64,000 nucleotides of DNA, from positions 2,914,001 to 2,978,000 of the forward strand of contig CAXXDH010000003.1 in the NCBI GenBank assembly GCA_963677785.2, read 5' to 3'. The DNA is from G963665495 sp963677785. Lineage in GTDB: Bacteria; Desulfobacterota; Desulfovibrionia; Desulfovibrionales; Desulfovibrionaceae. The translations under genes were made by a program, and so were the position numbers. The notes below the pieces were generated by a model. It was given only the letters and a program-made list of their open reading frames with translations. It made no database searches and was not told where the DNA came from. Numbering within the stretch: position 1 is the first letter of the stretch; each line of letters starts with the position of its first letter. Below are positions 26,483 through 34,884 of this stretch, piece by piece.

Positions 26483-27034
26483 ATGTATAAATACCTTTCT
26501 GTTGTCATCATGTTAGGATTAGGTATTTATATTGCCATGCAGCACAACAGAATAGCTCTGTTTGAAGACAATATAGACGCATTGATGCAGGAGAACTGGC
26601 AACTGCAGCAGGATCTCGCCAGCGTTGAAGGCCTTGTCATCGGATGGCATATTGCATCCTACAAGGACAAGAACCAACTCATGGAGCTTTCACGGCTTCT
26701 AAAATTGAAAGATCATCTCATCAACAGCATGCAGAAAGGCAAGCATCTGTTGGTCACGGCCTACACAGCGGATTCCACCGAGACGGACGCAACGCCGTTC
26801 ATTACCGCCAGCAACACCCGTGTCCGCGAGGGCATTGTGGCAGTTTCGCAGGACCTGTTTGCCAAGGGCTGGGTTTTTGGGAAAAAAGTGTACATTGTCA
26901 ATCAAGGCGTCTACACTATCGAAGACCTGCTGCATAAGCGCAAACGGAATCAGTTGGATATTTTCATGAACAATAAAATTAAGGCGCTTCACTTCGGCCG
27001 CAAGAAATTGAAAGTCTTTTTGCTTGGTTCGTAG
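26483..27034 (+). CDS. 3D-domain (RlpA/MltA-like barrel) envelope protein
   Basis: 183 aa. An N-terminal membrane anchor (YLSVVIMLGLGIYIAM) is followed by a short coiled coil. The 3D domain at about 90-165 has VTAYTADSTETDATPFITASNT, an invariant-looking VAVS, and the closing YTIEDLLHKRKRNQLDIFM. This double-psi beta-barrel with conserved Asp residues occurs in lytic transglycosylase-related and resuscitation-factor proteins, so a peptidoglycan-directed role in the periplasm is likely. GGCGGTAAGA precedes the ATG. Unusually, the 3D domain is the only recognisable module here. Confidence 0.82.
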   Translation: MYKYLSVVIMLGLGIYIAMQHNRIALFEDNIDALMQENWQLQQDLASVEGLVIGWHIASYKDKNQLMELSRLLKLKDHLINSMQKGKHLLVTAYTADSTETDATPFITASNTRVREGIVAVSQDLFAKGWVFGKKVYIVNQGVYTIEDLLHKRKRNQLDIFMNNKIKALHFGRKKLKVFLLGS

Positions 27035-27057
27035 CCCGCCGGCCTTTTTTCCAGATT

Positions 27058-27750
27058 ATGCTTATAGACCTGCATACGCACACCTCCCGGTATTCGGCCT
27101 GTTCCGTTCTGCAGCCGGACGATCTCTGCCAGTTGTCCATTGAGCGCGGACTGGACGCCATCGTGCTGACGGAGCACTTTGTCTTGTGGAGTCCGCAGGA
27201 GCGGGACGCTTTACAGAAAAAATACCCGCAGTTGCGGATTTTTCGCGGTGTTGAAATCAGCGTACGGGAAGGCTATGACGTTATCTGCATCACTGCCGAA
27301 GAAGATCTCGACGTGGTTTCCATGTTGTCCGTGCTGGAAGTACGGGAGCTGCTCGGTCCGGCCCTGGAAGAGTCTTTTCTATTTGTGGCGCATCCGTTTC
27401 GTTTCAGCAGCGAGCTGACCCCCGGCCTGCAGACCGTGCTGCGGAACGTGGAAGGCATCGAGATGAATTCAATCAATATTTTCAAGAAAGATCCGGTTTG
27501 GAGCGCCGAGGGATGCTATCCGCGCAACAAGCATTGCTACAGCCGGGCGCGTGAAGAGTATCAGCTGATTCCCTTCTACAATACGGACACCCACCACCCG
27601 TATTCCGTGGGCGGCATTGCCAATTATCTGGAAACGGATACTGTTCCCGAGGATGAAATCGCCCTGGCGTCCCTGCTGCGCCAAGCGCCTGCAAAAGAAC
27701 GGCAAAATCCGGAAGTCATCAAGCGTTTTTTACAGGCCTACGGCGCGTAG
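27058..27750 (+). CDS. PHP-domain metal-dependent phosphoesterase-like protein
   Basis: 230 aa. The first PHP motif is LIDLHTHTSRYSACS; further metal ligands are in LTEHFVLW, RGVEISV, VAHPFR and YNTDTHHPYSVGG. PHP proteins hydrolyse phosphate esters such as histidinol phosphate, nucleotides or polymerase products; the standalone short form has no defined substrate. It begins 23 bases after the 3D-domain gene, so probably the same transcript. It overlaps the convergent minus-strand gene by 32 bases at its 3' end. Confidence 0.87.
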   Translation: MLIDLHTHTSRYSACSVLQPDDLCQLSIERGLDAIVLTEHFVLWSPQERDALQKKYPQLRIFRGVEISVREGYDVICITAEEDLDVVSMLSVLEVRELLGPALEESFLFVAHPFRFSSELTPGLQTVLRNVEGIEMNSINIFKKDPVWSAEGCYPRNKHCYSRAREEYQLIPFYNTDTHHPYSVGGIANYLETDTVPEDEIALASLLRQAPAKERQNPEVIKRFLQAYGA

Positions 27751-28243
27751 CGGCGTGGGAGCTGTCGTAGAAAGCGAACCCGGCCACTTCGGTTTTGTTG
27801 GCCAGAAAATGGGATACAAACCCGCGGTCCGAGGCCTCGATACGCAGCTCGGAAACCGGAAGGGGCTCCTGGCGCTTGGCGTACAGCAGCAGCGCCCTGT
27901 CGATGAACCCCGCATGCAGAAAACAGACTTGCAGCTTGGCGCGTTTGAGACGTCCCCGGCCTTCGGGCCAGACAAGCCGTAGGCGCAAGGACGGGCGGCG
28001 CTGTTCGCGCCGGATAATCAGATTGCCCGTACGTATCAGCGCCTCGGTCACGGTGTCCGCGTCAATACGCGCTATTTTGCCCAGGGCGGCGGGAAAGTCC
28101 GGGAACAGCGCCAGGAAATACGAGTGATCCAGACGCATGGCCGGAGAGCGGCCCGGAACATTGAGAAACGAAGGTTGTTCCAGAAAACGTTTGGCAAGCC
28201 CCTTTTGCAGTTCTTCCAGCAGACTCGTATAATCTACAAGCAC
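27719..28243 (-). CDS. Conserved-looking protein of unknown function
   Basis: 174 aa, soluble, basic. The N-terminal half is helical (LLEELQKGLAKRFLEQ). The centre is strand-rich with many Arg/Leu residues (RPSLRLRLVWPEGRGRLKRAKLQVCFLHAGF). It ends in a basic tail. The start is a GTG directly after GGGAGGGAGGT, an unusually tight ribosome-site spacing, so an internal start is possible. It follows the TPR gene by 40 bases on the same strand and may be its operon partner. I recognise no family. Confidence 0.6.
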   Translation of the reverse strand: MLVDYTSLLEELQKGLAKRFLEQPSFLNVPGRSPAMRLDHSYFLALFPDFPAALGKIARIDADTVTEALIRTGNLIIRREQRRPSLRLRLVWPEGRGRLKRAKLQVCFLHAGFIDRALLLYAKRQEPLPVSELRIEASDRGFVSHFLANKTEVAGFAFYDSSHAATRRRPVKNA

Positions 28244-28283
28244 ACCTCCCTCCCAACGATCTCGTTTGTATTCCGCAATGGTT

Positions 28284-29285
28284 CTAAAAATCCATTTTAT
28301 ATTTTTTTTCCGCTGTTTTTCGCCGTTTTTTGATGATGAAGTCCCAAAACAGTTCCGATTCCCGCAGATTGGGGTTGAGTTCGAGGGATTTCTCCAGGTT
28401 TTTCAAGGCCTGGTCCACATCTCCCTTTTCATAATGCACCCTGGCGATGTTGTGGTAGAGATTTTCATCCGACGGACTCAGGTCCAACGCCTTGGTGTAA
28501 TGCTTGATGGCAAGATCGAAAATTTTGTTTTTGCGCAGGTCGATGCCGAATCCGTTGAACATGTGCTTGTGCTCGGGTTGGAAATCGGCCTGCATGCCTG
28601 CCAGGTATTCGAACAGTTCCACTGCCTTTTCAATGCGTCCGGCTTTGAGGTGCTTGAGGCCGTCGGCGAAATCATCCTGCATGTTCTGGATGATTTCCTT
28701 GATGGGAGCTTCGAGTTTTTCCTGCTGGAGCCGGGTTGCGTCCGCGGGAGCTTGCTCCGGAACCGCGACGGATTCCTGCTGCGTCTCGGGCAGGGGGGGA
28801 GTCAGCTCCAGGGGCGTATCGTCCAGGGCCAGGGATGGTTCCCGCTGCGTCTCGGGAAGAGGGTCTCCCAGCTCCAGAGGCGTGTCGTCCAGGGCCAGGG
28901 ACTCTTGCTGCCGCCCGGAGGGGGGAGCGGTGGCCGCAGTCTGATTTTTTGATGCGGGTTGCTGGACGGATTTCAGCGGGGCCGTTCCCTGGGGCGAGGC
29001 ATCATCCTTGGGGGCTTTCCAGATGGAGCTGAATTGGGGCGATGTGTGGTCGATGACGTATTCAGGCTCCCGGCGGTACTCTTCGAGAAATTCCTTGAGA
29101 GGGATGGCACGCCGTTCGCCCGAAGGAATAAGGTTCTGGTTCAACGGCTGCGCCAGCATGGTATCTTCGTCATTGTCCCAGATGACCCAGAGTCGGCGCG
29201 CCGTACCGCCCAAACCGGTGACGCCCTTGGACGCAGTAAGCGGTGATTCCGTGGAGTAGACCCCCCGGAGCTTTTTCTCTTCCAT
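28284..29285 (-). CDS. TPR-repeat protein with Pro/Glu-rich tandem repeat linker
   Basis: 333 aa. The N-terminal 100 residues form a compact domain of unknown type (RRLWVIWDNDEDTMLAQPLN). A low-complexity linker follows, containing two near-identical units of about 22 residues (LALDDTPLELG...PETQRE and LALDDTPLELT...PETQQE). C-terminal TPRs at about 200-315 include GRIEKAVELFEYLAGMQ, IKHYTKALDLSPSDENLYHNIA and DVDQALKNLEKSLELNPN. The ATG at 29285 follows AGGGGGG; the frame opens at 29360. TPRs imply protein-protein scaffolding. No signal peptide. Confidence 0.82.
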   Translation of the reverse strand: MEEKKLRGVYSTESPLTASKGVTGLGGTARRLWVIWDNDEDTMLAQPLNQNLIPSGERRAIPLKEFLEEYRREPEYVIDHTSPQFSSIWKAPKDDASPQGTAPLKSVQQPASKNQTAATAPPSGRQQESLALDDTPLELGDPLPETQREPSLALDDTPLELTPPLPETQQESVAVPEQAPADATRLQQEKLEAPIKEIIQNMQDDFADGLKHLKAGRIEKAVELFEYLAGMQADFQPEHKHMFNGFGIDLRKNKIFDLAIKHYTKALDLSPSDENLYHNIARVHYEKGDVDQALKNLEKSLELNPNLRESELFWDFIIKKRRKTAEKKYKMDF

Positions 29286-29491
29286 GCAAGCCCCCCTAAA
29301 ACCTTGCGTACGCCCGTTGGCACAGACGTACCATTGTCCGGCCCATAACGGCGGTTGCACACAGCTTTGGTCGAAGCGTGTGTGGTGAAATCTCTTGAGA
29401 ACGCATAATTTTCAGATTCTATAATTTTGTGTGCTGATGTTCAAGGATATGATGCAATTCAAGCGGGCCGGAAGGACGCGGGAGCGCTTTG

Positions 29492-31666
29492 TCAGTGGGG
29501 AGTAAGGGGCGGGTTGCTCTTTTCAGGCTGTGTCTCCGGTTGCTGGCGGATGGGCAGAGTCACTGTAAACGTGCTTCCCTGGTTCACCACGCTGGTCACC
29601 TGGATACTGCCTCCTTGGGCTTCGACGATCATTTTGCTGATGGACAGTCCAAGGCCCGTGCCTTTGATACGGAAATTCCAGCTGTCGTCCAGCTGGATGT
29701 ATTTGCCGAAAATAGAAGAAAGTTTTTCGGGTGGAATTCCGATGCCCGAATCCGTGATCTGAATGAGCACCGTATTGCCCATCCTTCGGGCCCGGCAGCT
29801 AACGCTGCCATGGTGCGTATATTTGAGGGCATTGGAAAGCAGATTGATAATGACCTGAATGACGCGGTCCGGATCACCCGTCAGCAAAGGCAGCGATTCG
29901 GGAAGGTCCAGTTCGAGCCGAATATCGGCCTGTTCGAAAAGGACGGAAACGGTTTGGGCGGCGTGGCTGATGGCTGCAAGCGGGTCGAACTCTTCCCGGC
30001 GAAGCTGGATATTGCCGGATTCAATTTTGGCGATGTCCAGGACGGTTTCAATCAGGGAAGTGAGCCGGACGCATTCCGAACTGACAATGCCGAGATCACG
30101 GTTGATGCGGTCGATGTGTTTTTGCAGGTCGTGTTGCAGAAGCAAAGGGTAGATTCTTTCTTCCAGACGGTTGCGTATCATGGTCACAAAGCCTCCGATG
30201 GCGGTCATGGGCGTACGGAGTTCATGGGATACGGACGAGAGGAAGTCGGTTTTGTTTTTTTCCAGAGTCTGGAGTTCCTTGTTGGCTTCTTCGAGCTGGC
30301 GCGTACGCTCCTGGACGCGGAGGTCGAGTTCCATGTTCAGCCTGTGGAGCGCGTCGGCTATAACCTTGTTGTCGTGGGAGGCTTTGATCAGATCCTGGAT
30401 GCGTTCCGACAGGACTTTCTGGAGCAGCAGAAAGGAGTGCGCCAGTTTGGATGTTTCATAAGGCGCGTGGTGGGATAATTGCTCCAGCCGCCGCAGGGAT
30501 GGCGAGGGGAGAATGCAGTCCGTACTGCTGAGTTCCTTGGCAAAATTCGTCAATTCGACCAAAGGCGCGGTAAAACGCTTCAGGATCAGAAAGGTGATCA
30601 CAACACTGACCAGAAACAACGAAATGATGATTACGACCTGCTTCATGATCAGGTTCACGGCGGTTTCAACCAAATGCGTACGGGGTGCGAGGTAGAGCAC
30701 CTGCAGCTTGAGGCCGGGATAGGTGGCGGAATACATGTCGCAGGGGGGGAGCCCGTCGACAGATGGAAGGTAAATGCTATTTTCTCTGTTGATTCCGTAA
30801 AGCGCCAGCGACGCGCGCAAGAGAGAATGTATCTGTTTCTGGGGTATGTTCAGGGGAAAAAGCATTTTGTTGGTCTCGCGGTTTAACAGGATGAGACTAC
30901 CTTTTTTTGTTGGGATATCAGCAAGATATGTTGTAACCTGGGAGAAAAAGGATCGACGGTGTTCAGCAATCAGGGACTTGAGTCCGTTGGAACTTGAGAT
31001 GCGTGCGACAATCCAGTTCCAGGGTTTGAAATAAACAAAATATCCGGCATAGCTCTGCTCCTGGCTCTGTGCGTCCGCGAACTGGAGCGTAAGGAAATAA
31101 TTGCCCTTTTTTTGGCATCCTCGTTGTGCCGTTGCCAAGGAGTTTTGCCCGAGGAACGTACGCGCCCGTTGCAATGACTCCAGCGAAAGGGTGGTGGATG
31201 GCAGGAACACCGGCTCCAGATCATTGTTGAAGACAAAAAAAAGATTTTCTTTCGTATGGGGATAGAGTCGCAAAAGATTGAGAGCTAGGTCCTGCATTTT
31301 TTTTTCAGGCATATCCGTCTGGTGGGACCGACTGTCAAGTCCTTCGAACAGCGGGAGCATTGTGGTGAGGGATTCCTCCAACATTTTGCGCTGGTGCACG
31401 ATCATGAGATATTTATGCTGAACCAGGAGTTGGTGGTCTACATGGATTTTCTGCAAGGACAGGCGCAGGAGGTTGCTCGCCAGGGCATTTTGTTCCGCCT
31501 GGGAATTTTCCCAGATGGTTTTGGCGCTTTGCCAGCCCACAAGCAGGGAAGAAAAGAACATTACCGCTATGATCAGCAGAAACATCTTGTGATAAATGGA
31601 AAATCGGTAAAAAAACGTCATGACGCGCTGATGCACTCTGTGAAAGATGCCGGTATTACGACTCAT
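29492..31666 (-). CDS. Sensor histidine kinase with large periplasmic domain
   Basis: 724 aa. TM1 lies at 26-46 and TM2 at 342-363, enclosing a periplasmic domain of about 295 residues. Repeated aromatic/strand segments in it (YPHTKENLFFVFNNDLEPVF, YFVYFKPWNWIVARIS) suggest a double-Cache-like ligand sensor. HAMP follows TM2, then a coiled coil. HisKA SVSHELRTPMTA has His481, and the HATPase domain has NLLSNALKYT, DSGIGI and GTGLGLSI. It is encoded downstream of the sigma-54 regulator and the 36-aa microprotein on the same strand, so it is the likely cognate kinase. The signal is unknown. Confidence 0.9.
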   Translation of the reverse strand: MSRNTGIFHRVHQRVMTFFYRFSIYHKMFLLIIAVMFFSSLLVGWQSAKTIWENSQAEQNALASNLLRLSLQKIHVDHQLLVQHKYLMIVHQRKMLEESLTTMLPLFEGLDSRSHQTDMPEKKMQDLALNLLRLYPHTKENLFFVFNNDLEPVFLPSTTLSLESLQRARTFLGQNSLATAQRGCQKKGNYFLTLQFADAQSQEQSYAGYFVYFKPWNWIVARISSSNGLKSLIAEHRRSFFSQVTTYLADIPTKKGSLILLNRETNKMLFPLNIPQKQIHSLLRASLALYGINRENSIYLPSVDGLPPCDMYSATYPGLKLQVLYLAPRTHLVETAVNLIMKQVVIIISLFLVSVVITFLILKRFTAPLVELTNFAKELSSTDCILPSPSLRRLEQLSHHAPYETSKLAHSFLLLQKVLSERIQDLIKASHDNKVIADALHRLNMELDLRVQERTRQLEEANKELQTLEKNKTDFLSSVSHELRTPMTAIGGFVTMIRNRLEERIYPLLLQHDLQKHIDRINRDLGIVSSECVRLTSLIETVLDIAKIESGNIQLRREEFDPLAAISHAAQTVSVLFEQADIRLELDLPESLPLLTGDPDRVIQVIINLLSNALKYTHHGSVSCRARRMGNTVLIQITDSGIGIPPEKLSSIFGKYIQLDDSWNFRIKGTGLGLSISKMIVEAQGGSIQVTSVVNQGSTFTVTLPIRQQPETQPEKSNPPLTPH

Positions 31667-32059
31667 GCATGCTTCCCTCCGGAGTGCAGATAAAAGGCTA
31701 GTGCGGATGAACGGCTACAGGAAAAAATAACCTAATATAAGATTATCCTTACAGTAAGTTTGAGAAACTGGCAAATGTAAAGGTTTCCTGTTCCAAAGTT
31801 TTTATCAAAAAAATCGGATTATTTCAGAGGCAAATGCCGGGCAGGAGCGCCATGGCGGAACGTACGTGGATAACCTGCGATTACGTATCTGCAATAACAG
31901 GATAATGGTGCTGCTGAATGAAAAGACAAGGTGAAACCTTGTTCGGTCCCGCTGGCAATCGGGACCGAACAGAGAATTTCACAAGGGGGGGTATGGTGAC
32001 ACTAGGTGTCGCAAAAAATTTCAGTTGGAGTAAACGTAGTCTTCTGGAGCCTTCGGTGG
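31667..32059. other. Intergenic region between microprotein and kinase genes
   Basis: About 390 bases, no supported gene on either strand. It contains the strong hairpin at 31941-31970 and a small GACAC/GTGTC hairpin near 32000. The kinase promoter should lie here, but no clear elements were found. Confidence 0.5.
31941..31970 (-). terminator. Perfect hairpin downstream of the 36-aa microprotein
   Basis: 11-bp arms GTTCGGTCCCG/CGGGACCGAAC with an 8-base loop, about 90 bases beyond the microprotein stop. Only a weak T stretch follows on the minus strand (AAGGTTTC). It could bound a short microprotein transcript. Confidence 0.45.
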
Positions 32060-32170
32060 TTAGACCATGAAATCAAGTGCGTCTTCTTGCTCGTTGGCCT
32101 CTGCAAAGGCGATGGCGATTTCACACTTTTCAATTATATTCCAAAGCTGTGCTGTGAGTAACCAGATCAT
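32060..32170 (-). CDS. 36-aa microprotein of the 'FAEAG' family
   Basis: Starts MIWLLTAQLWNIIEKC and continues EIAIAFAEANEQEDALDFMV. The ATG follows AAGGAGAGG at seven bases, an excellent ribosome site. The segment IIEKCEIAIAFAEANEQEDA aligns without gaps with the N terminus of the 14134 gene product (LAAAVAFAEAGLLDEA) and with the 53-aa protein at 14710. It lies between the sigma-54 regulator and its likely kinase, behind its own sigma-54-like promoter and three GTTGC-N5-GCAAC palindromes. Function unknown. Context suggests a highly inducible product of this two-component system. Confidence 0.72.
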   Translation of the reverse strand: MIWLLTAQLWNIIEKCEIAIAFAEANEQEDALDFMV

Positions 32171-32236
32171 AGTCTTACCTCTCCTTGTTTTTTACCATCG
32201 CCGGTTCGCGATGGTTCCCGTTGGTTGGACTAGTAT

Positions 32237-32254
32237 ATACAAGCATCATGCCAA
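32237..32254 (-). promoter_or_regulatory. Sigma-54-like promoter of the 36-aa microprotein
   Basis: Minus strand TTTGGCATGATGCTTGTA: the -24 element TGGCAT is close to consensus, and the -12 element is TTGTA instead of TTGCA. It is about 70 bases upstream of the ATG and shares TGGCA-G--CTTG-TAT with the element at 14053-14069. Confidence 0.5.
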
Positions 32255-32316
32255 ACTTTTATGGATTTGTAATACCCTGAAAATAAAAGTTTTTTTATTT
32301 AGGTAAATAAGAGGGA

Positions 32317-32443
32317 ATGTTGCATGATGCAACATGTTCTGAGCTGTCGTTATGAAAGTAAGAGGCAAAGACCTGTCTGTCGGCGTTCAGGAGGATTGGA
32401 GAAAACTGCGTTGCAATTTGCAACTAAAGTTGCAGGATGCAAC
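32317..32443. promoter_or_regulatory. Three GTTGC-N5-GCAAC palindromes (upstream activator sites)
   Basis: Sites at 32319-32333 (GTTGC-ATGAT-GCAAC, extended to a 9-1-9 palindrome at 32317-32335), 32410-32424 (GTTGC-AATTT-GCAAC) and 32429-32443 (GTTGC-AGGAT-GCAAC). The last two are centred 19 bases apart, about two helical turns, as for tandem dimers. They start six bases beyond the end of the sigma-54 regulator gene and precede the microprotein promoter by about 65-190 bases. Confidence 0.75.
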
Positions 32444-32448
32444 AGAGG

Positions 32449-33804
32449 TCAGGACTCAAGCCCCATTTTTTTTATTTTGCGCCATAAGGAAACCCGGTCA
32501 ATGCCTAAAACTTCGGCGGCCCTTGATTTGTTGCCCTCGGTCATACGCAGCACGTCTTTGATGTAATTGGTTTCCACGTCTGCCAGGGTAGGCGGGTTTT
32601 CCAGACAAAAGGAACTGTTCAGGGCGCAGCTGGGGTTTTGGAAGCGTTGCGGTAGATGCTCGCGTTCGATGACCTGGCCGTCGGCTATGACCACCGCGCG
32701 TTCAATGATGTTTTTGAGTTCCCGTACGTTTCCGGGAAATTCATAATTCATGAACAGGGACATGACCTCGTCCGAGATGCGTACCAGCGGTTTTTTGTAC
32801 GATTTCGCGTATTGTTCGAGAAATGACTGGCAAAAGAGCGGGATGTCGTCCCGGCGTTTACGCAAAGGAGGAATACGCAGGGTAAAGACGTTGAGCCGGA
32901 AATACAGGTCTTCACGAAAGGCGCCCGTACCGACGGCATCTCTGAGGCCACGGTTGGTGGCGGCGATCACGCGGACATCCACGGGAATTTCCTCGGTGCC
33001 GCCCACGCGAATAATGGTTTTTTCCTGCAGCACGCGCAGCAGCTGGATCTGGTTGGAGTAGGGCATGTCGCCAATTTCGTCCAGCAGCACCGTGCCGCCG
33101 TTCAGGGCCTCAAAGATGCCTTTTTTCAGGCCGCTGGCGCCGGTGTAAGCGTCGCGTTCGTGCCCGAATAGCTCGTTGGCCAGGAGTTCTTCGGTAAAGG
33201 AGCCGCAGTTGATGGCCAGAAATTTGTTGTCCGCGCGCTGGCTTTCGTGGTGGATCAGTTTGGACACCAGCTCCTTGCCGGTGCCTGTCTCGCCGCGCAG
33301 CAGCACGGTGCAGTCCAGGGGCCCTACCCGTGCCATCAGTCGTTTGAGTTCCTGCATCTGGTGGCTTTTGCCTATGAGTTGCGGTCCCTTGTAGCCCTTG
33401 ACGAAGTCCCGGAGCTCATCCAGTTCGTATTGCAGAAGAACCTTTTCCCGTGCTTTTTGCACCTGGGCGCGGACTTTTTCAAGATTGTAGGGTTTCGCCA
33501 GATAATCAAAGGCTCCGCGCCGCATGGCTTCCACGGCTCGCTCGATAGAGGTGGAACCGGTGATGATGATCACCACGGTGGAGGGCCAGCATTCCTTGAC
33601 CCGGGACAACAGGCGCAGCTCGCCGAGCCCGTCCGTGTGCAGGTCGGTCAGCACCAGGTCGTAGGAATGGTCCTGCAGCAGCTGGATGGCCTTTTCCGTG
33701 GTGTCGCAATGCGTTACCTGGCAATGCTCTTCGTGCAGCGTATCCGCAAGTTGCTGCAGCGAAGTCGGATCATCATCAACAATCAGAGCGGTTAATGGGT
33801 TCAT
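32449..33804 (-). CDS. NtrC-family sigma-54 response regulator with a variant GAFTGA loop
   Basis: 451 aa. The receiver domain has acidic D10-D12 and phospho-acceptor Asp54 (DLVLTDLHTDG). The AAA+ domain has Walker A GETGTGKE (171-178) and Walker B VLLDEIGDM. The sigma-54 contact loop reads DAYTGA (218-223) instead of GAFTGA. The C-terminal Fis-type HTH includes SRAAEVLGIDRVSLWRKIKK. Downstream on the same strand are three palindromes, a sigma-54-like promoter with a microprotein, and a kinase that is its likely partner. I infer that it binds GTTGC-N5-GCAAC here and at 13873-13905. Divergent from a methyltransferase gene. Confidence 0.92.
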   Translation of the reverse strand: MNPLTALIVDDDPTSLQQLADTLHEEHCQVTHCDTTEKAIQLLQDHSYDLVLTDLHTDGLGELRLLSRVKECWPSTVVIIITGSTSIERAVEAMRRGAFDYLAKPYNLEKVRAQVQKAREKVLLQYELDELRDFVKGYKGPQLIGKSHQMQELKRLMARVGPLDCTVLLRGETGTGKELVSKLIHHESQRADNKFLAINCGSFTEELLANELFGHERDAYTGASGLKKGIFEALNGGTVLLDEIGDMPYSNQIQLLRVLQEKTIIRVGGTEEIPVDVRVIAATNRGLRDAVGTGAFREDLYFRLNVFTLRIPPLRKRRDDIPLFCQSFLEQYAKSYKKPLVRISDEVMSLFMNYEFPGNVRELKNIIERAVVIADGQVIEREHLPQRFQNPSCALNSSFCLENPPTLADVETNYIKDVLRMTEGNKSRAAEVLGIDRVSLWRKIKKMGLES

Positions 33805-33942
33805 CGGTCAAAAATAACAGGGATGCCACAAGATGAAAAGGGCTCATGAAAAAGCAACGGGTTTCCCTCTGCAATGCGGTTGCGCGTCTAACGGATTGGA
33901 ACTAAGAATAATACCAGACATCCGTCAGGAGGAAAGCGATTC

Positions 33943-34785
33943 ATGTCCCTATTCGCGGCACTGCAGGAAATCAGTCAAAGGCCGGAACCCCATGCTTATT
34001 ACACGACCCCGGAGCTGTGGAACGATCCTTATATCTCGCAGCAGATGCTCGCCCTGCACCTGGATCCGGACCAGGGCCTGGCATCGCGTACGGGAGCTGC
34101 CATAGCCGCATCCGTGGCCTGGATATTCGGTCGTTTTCAGTTGGGACCACGTACGCGCGTCTGCGATTTCGGCTGCGGGCCGGGGCTCTATACGCGGGGC
34201 TTTGCGGAAACAGGCGCCAGCGTCACCGGTATCGACTTTTCCGAACGTTCCATAGCGTACGCCGGCAAGGTGAACCAGGAAAAAGGTCTGGGCATCCGGT
34301 ACGTGTTGCAGAACTACCTGGATGCCGACGTTGAAGGCCCCTTTGACTTGATCACGCTGATTTTTTGCGACTTTTGCGTGCTCAGTCCGAAGCAGCGCGG
34401 ACAATTGCTGGGACGCATGCATTCGTTGCTGGCGCCAGGAGGGCATCTGCTGCTGGATGTGGTTTCCAAATTCTTTTTTGCGGCCACGCCCGAACAACAG
34501 AGCTGGGAGTACGCCGCCCGGGACGGCTTTTGGGCTCCAGGGCCGCATCATGTGTTCAAAAAAACCTTTCGCTACGAAGAGCGGAGCCTGTTGTTGGACA
34601 AGTACGTGATCCTGGAACCCAATTGCCGCCGTGAGAGTTACAACTGGCTGCAGTGCTACGACCTGCAAAGCCTTCAAGAAGAATTTGCCGCCGCGGGGCT
34701 GCGGATCATTGAACAGTACGCGGATGTTGCAGGCGCTGCCTTCGCCGCGGATTCCAAAGAATTTGCCGTTGTTGCCGTAAAATGA
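33943..34785 (+). CDS. Class I SAM-dependent methyltransferase
   Basis: 280 aa, soluble. The SAM-binding motif I is RVCDFGCGPGLYTRGFAETG, followed by the acidic strand end VTGIDFSERSI and motif LITLIFCDFCVLSP. A long N-terminal extension precedes the Rossmann fold. The C-terminal part carries aromatic residues (RRESYNWLQCYDLQSL) likely to form the acceptor pocket. AGGAGGAAAG precedes the ATG. Substrate unknown. Not in an obvious operon. Confidence 0.86.
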   Translation: MSLFAALQEISQRPEPHAYYTTPELWNDPYISQQMLALHLDPDQGLASRTGAAIAASVAWIFGRFQLGPRTRVCDFGCGPGLYTRGFAETGASVTGIDFSERSIAYAGKVNQEKGLGIRYVLQNYLDADVEGPFDLITLIFCDFCVLSPKQRGQLLGRMHSLLAPGGHLLLDVVSKFFFAATPEQQSWEYAARDGFWAPGPHHVFKKTFRYEERSLLLDKYVILEPNCRRESYNWLQCYDLQSLQEEFAAAGLRIIEQYADVAGAAFAADSKEFAVVAVK

Positions 34786-34884
34786 CCTCGGGTCGGGAAG
34801 GCAGAGGTTTCAGGGCTGTGCGCTACGCTGCCTCCGCGGCCGTTTGTTCAATCAAGCCGGATTGAAACACGACAAGGAAAATTC

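Noticed and set aside
32067..32306. 79-codon plus-strand frame opposite the microprotein
   Set aside because: The minus-strand 36-codon frame has a far better ribosome site and matches two other proteins.
33850..33885. GCAAC and GCAATGCGGTTGC near the regulator/methyltransferase promoter as another palindrome site
   Set aside because: The half-sites point the opposite way (GCAA-N5-TTGC), so they do not match the GTTGC-N5-GCAAC motif.
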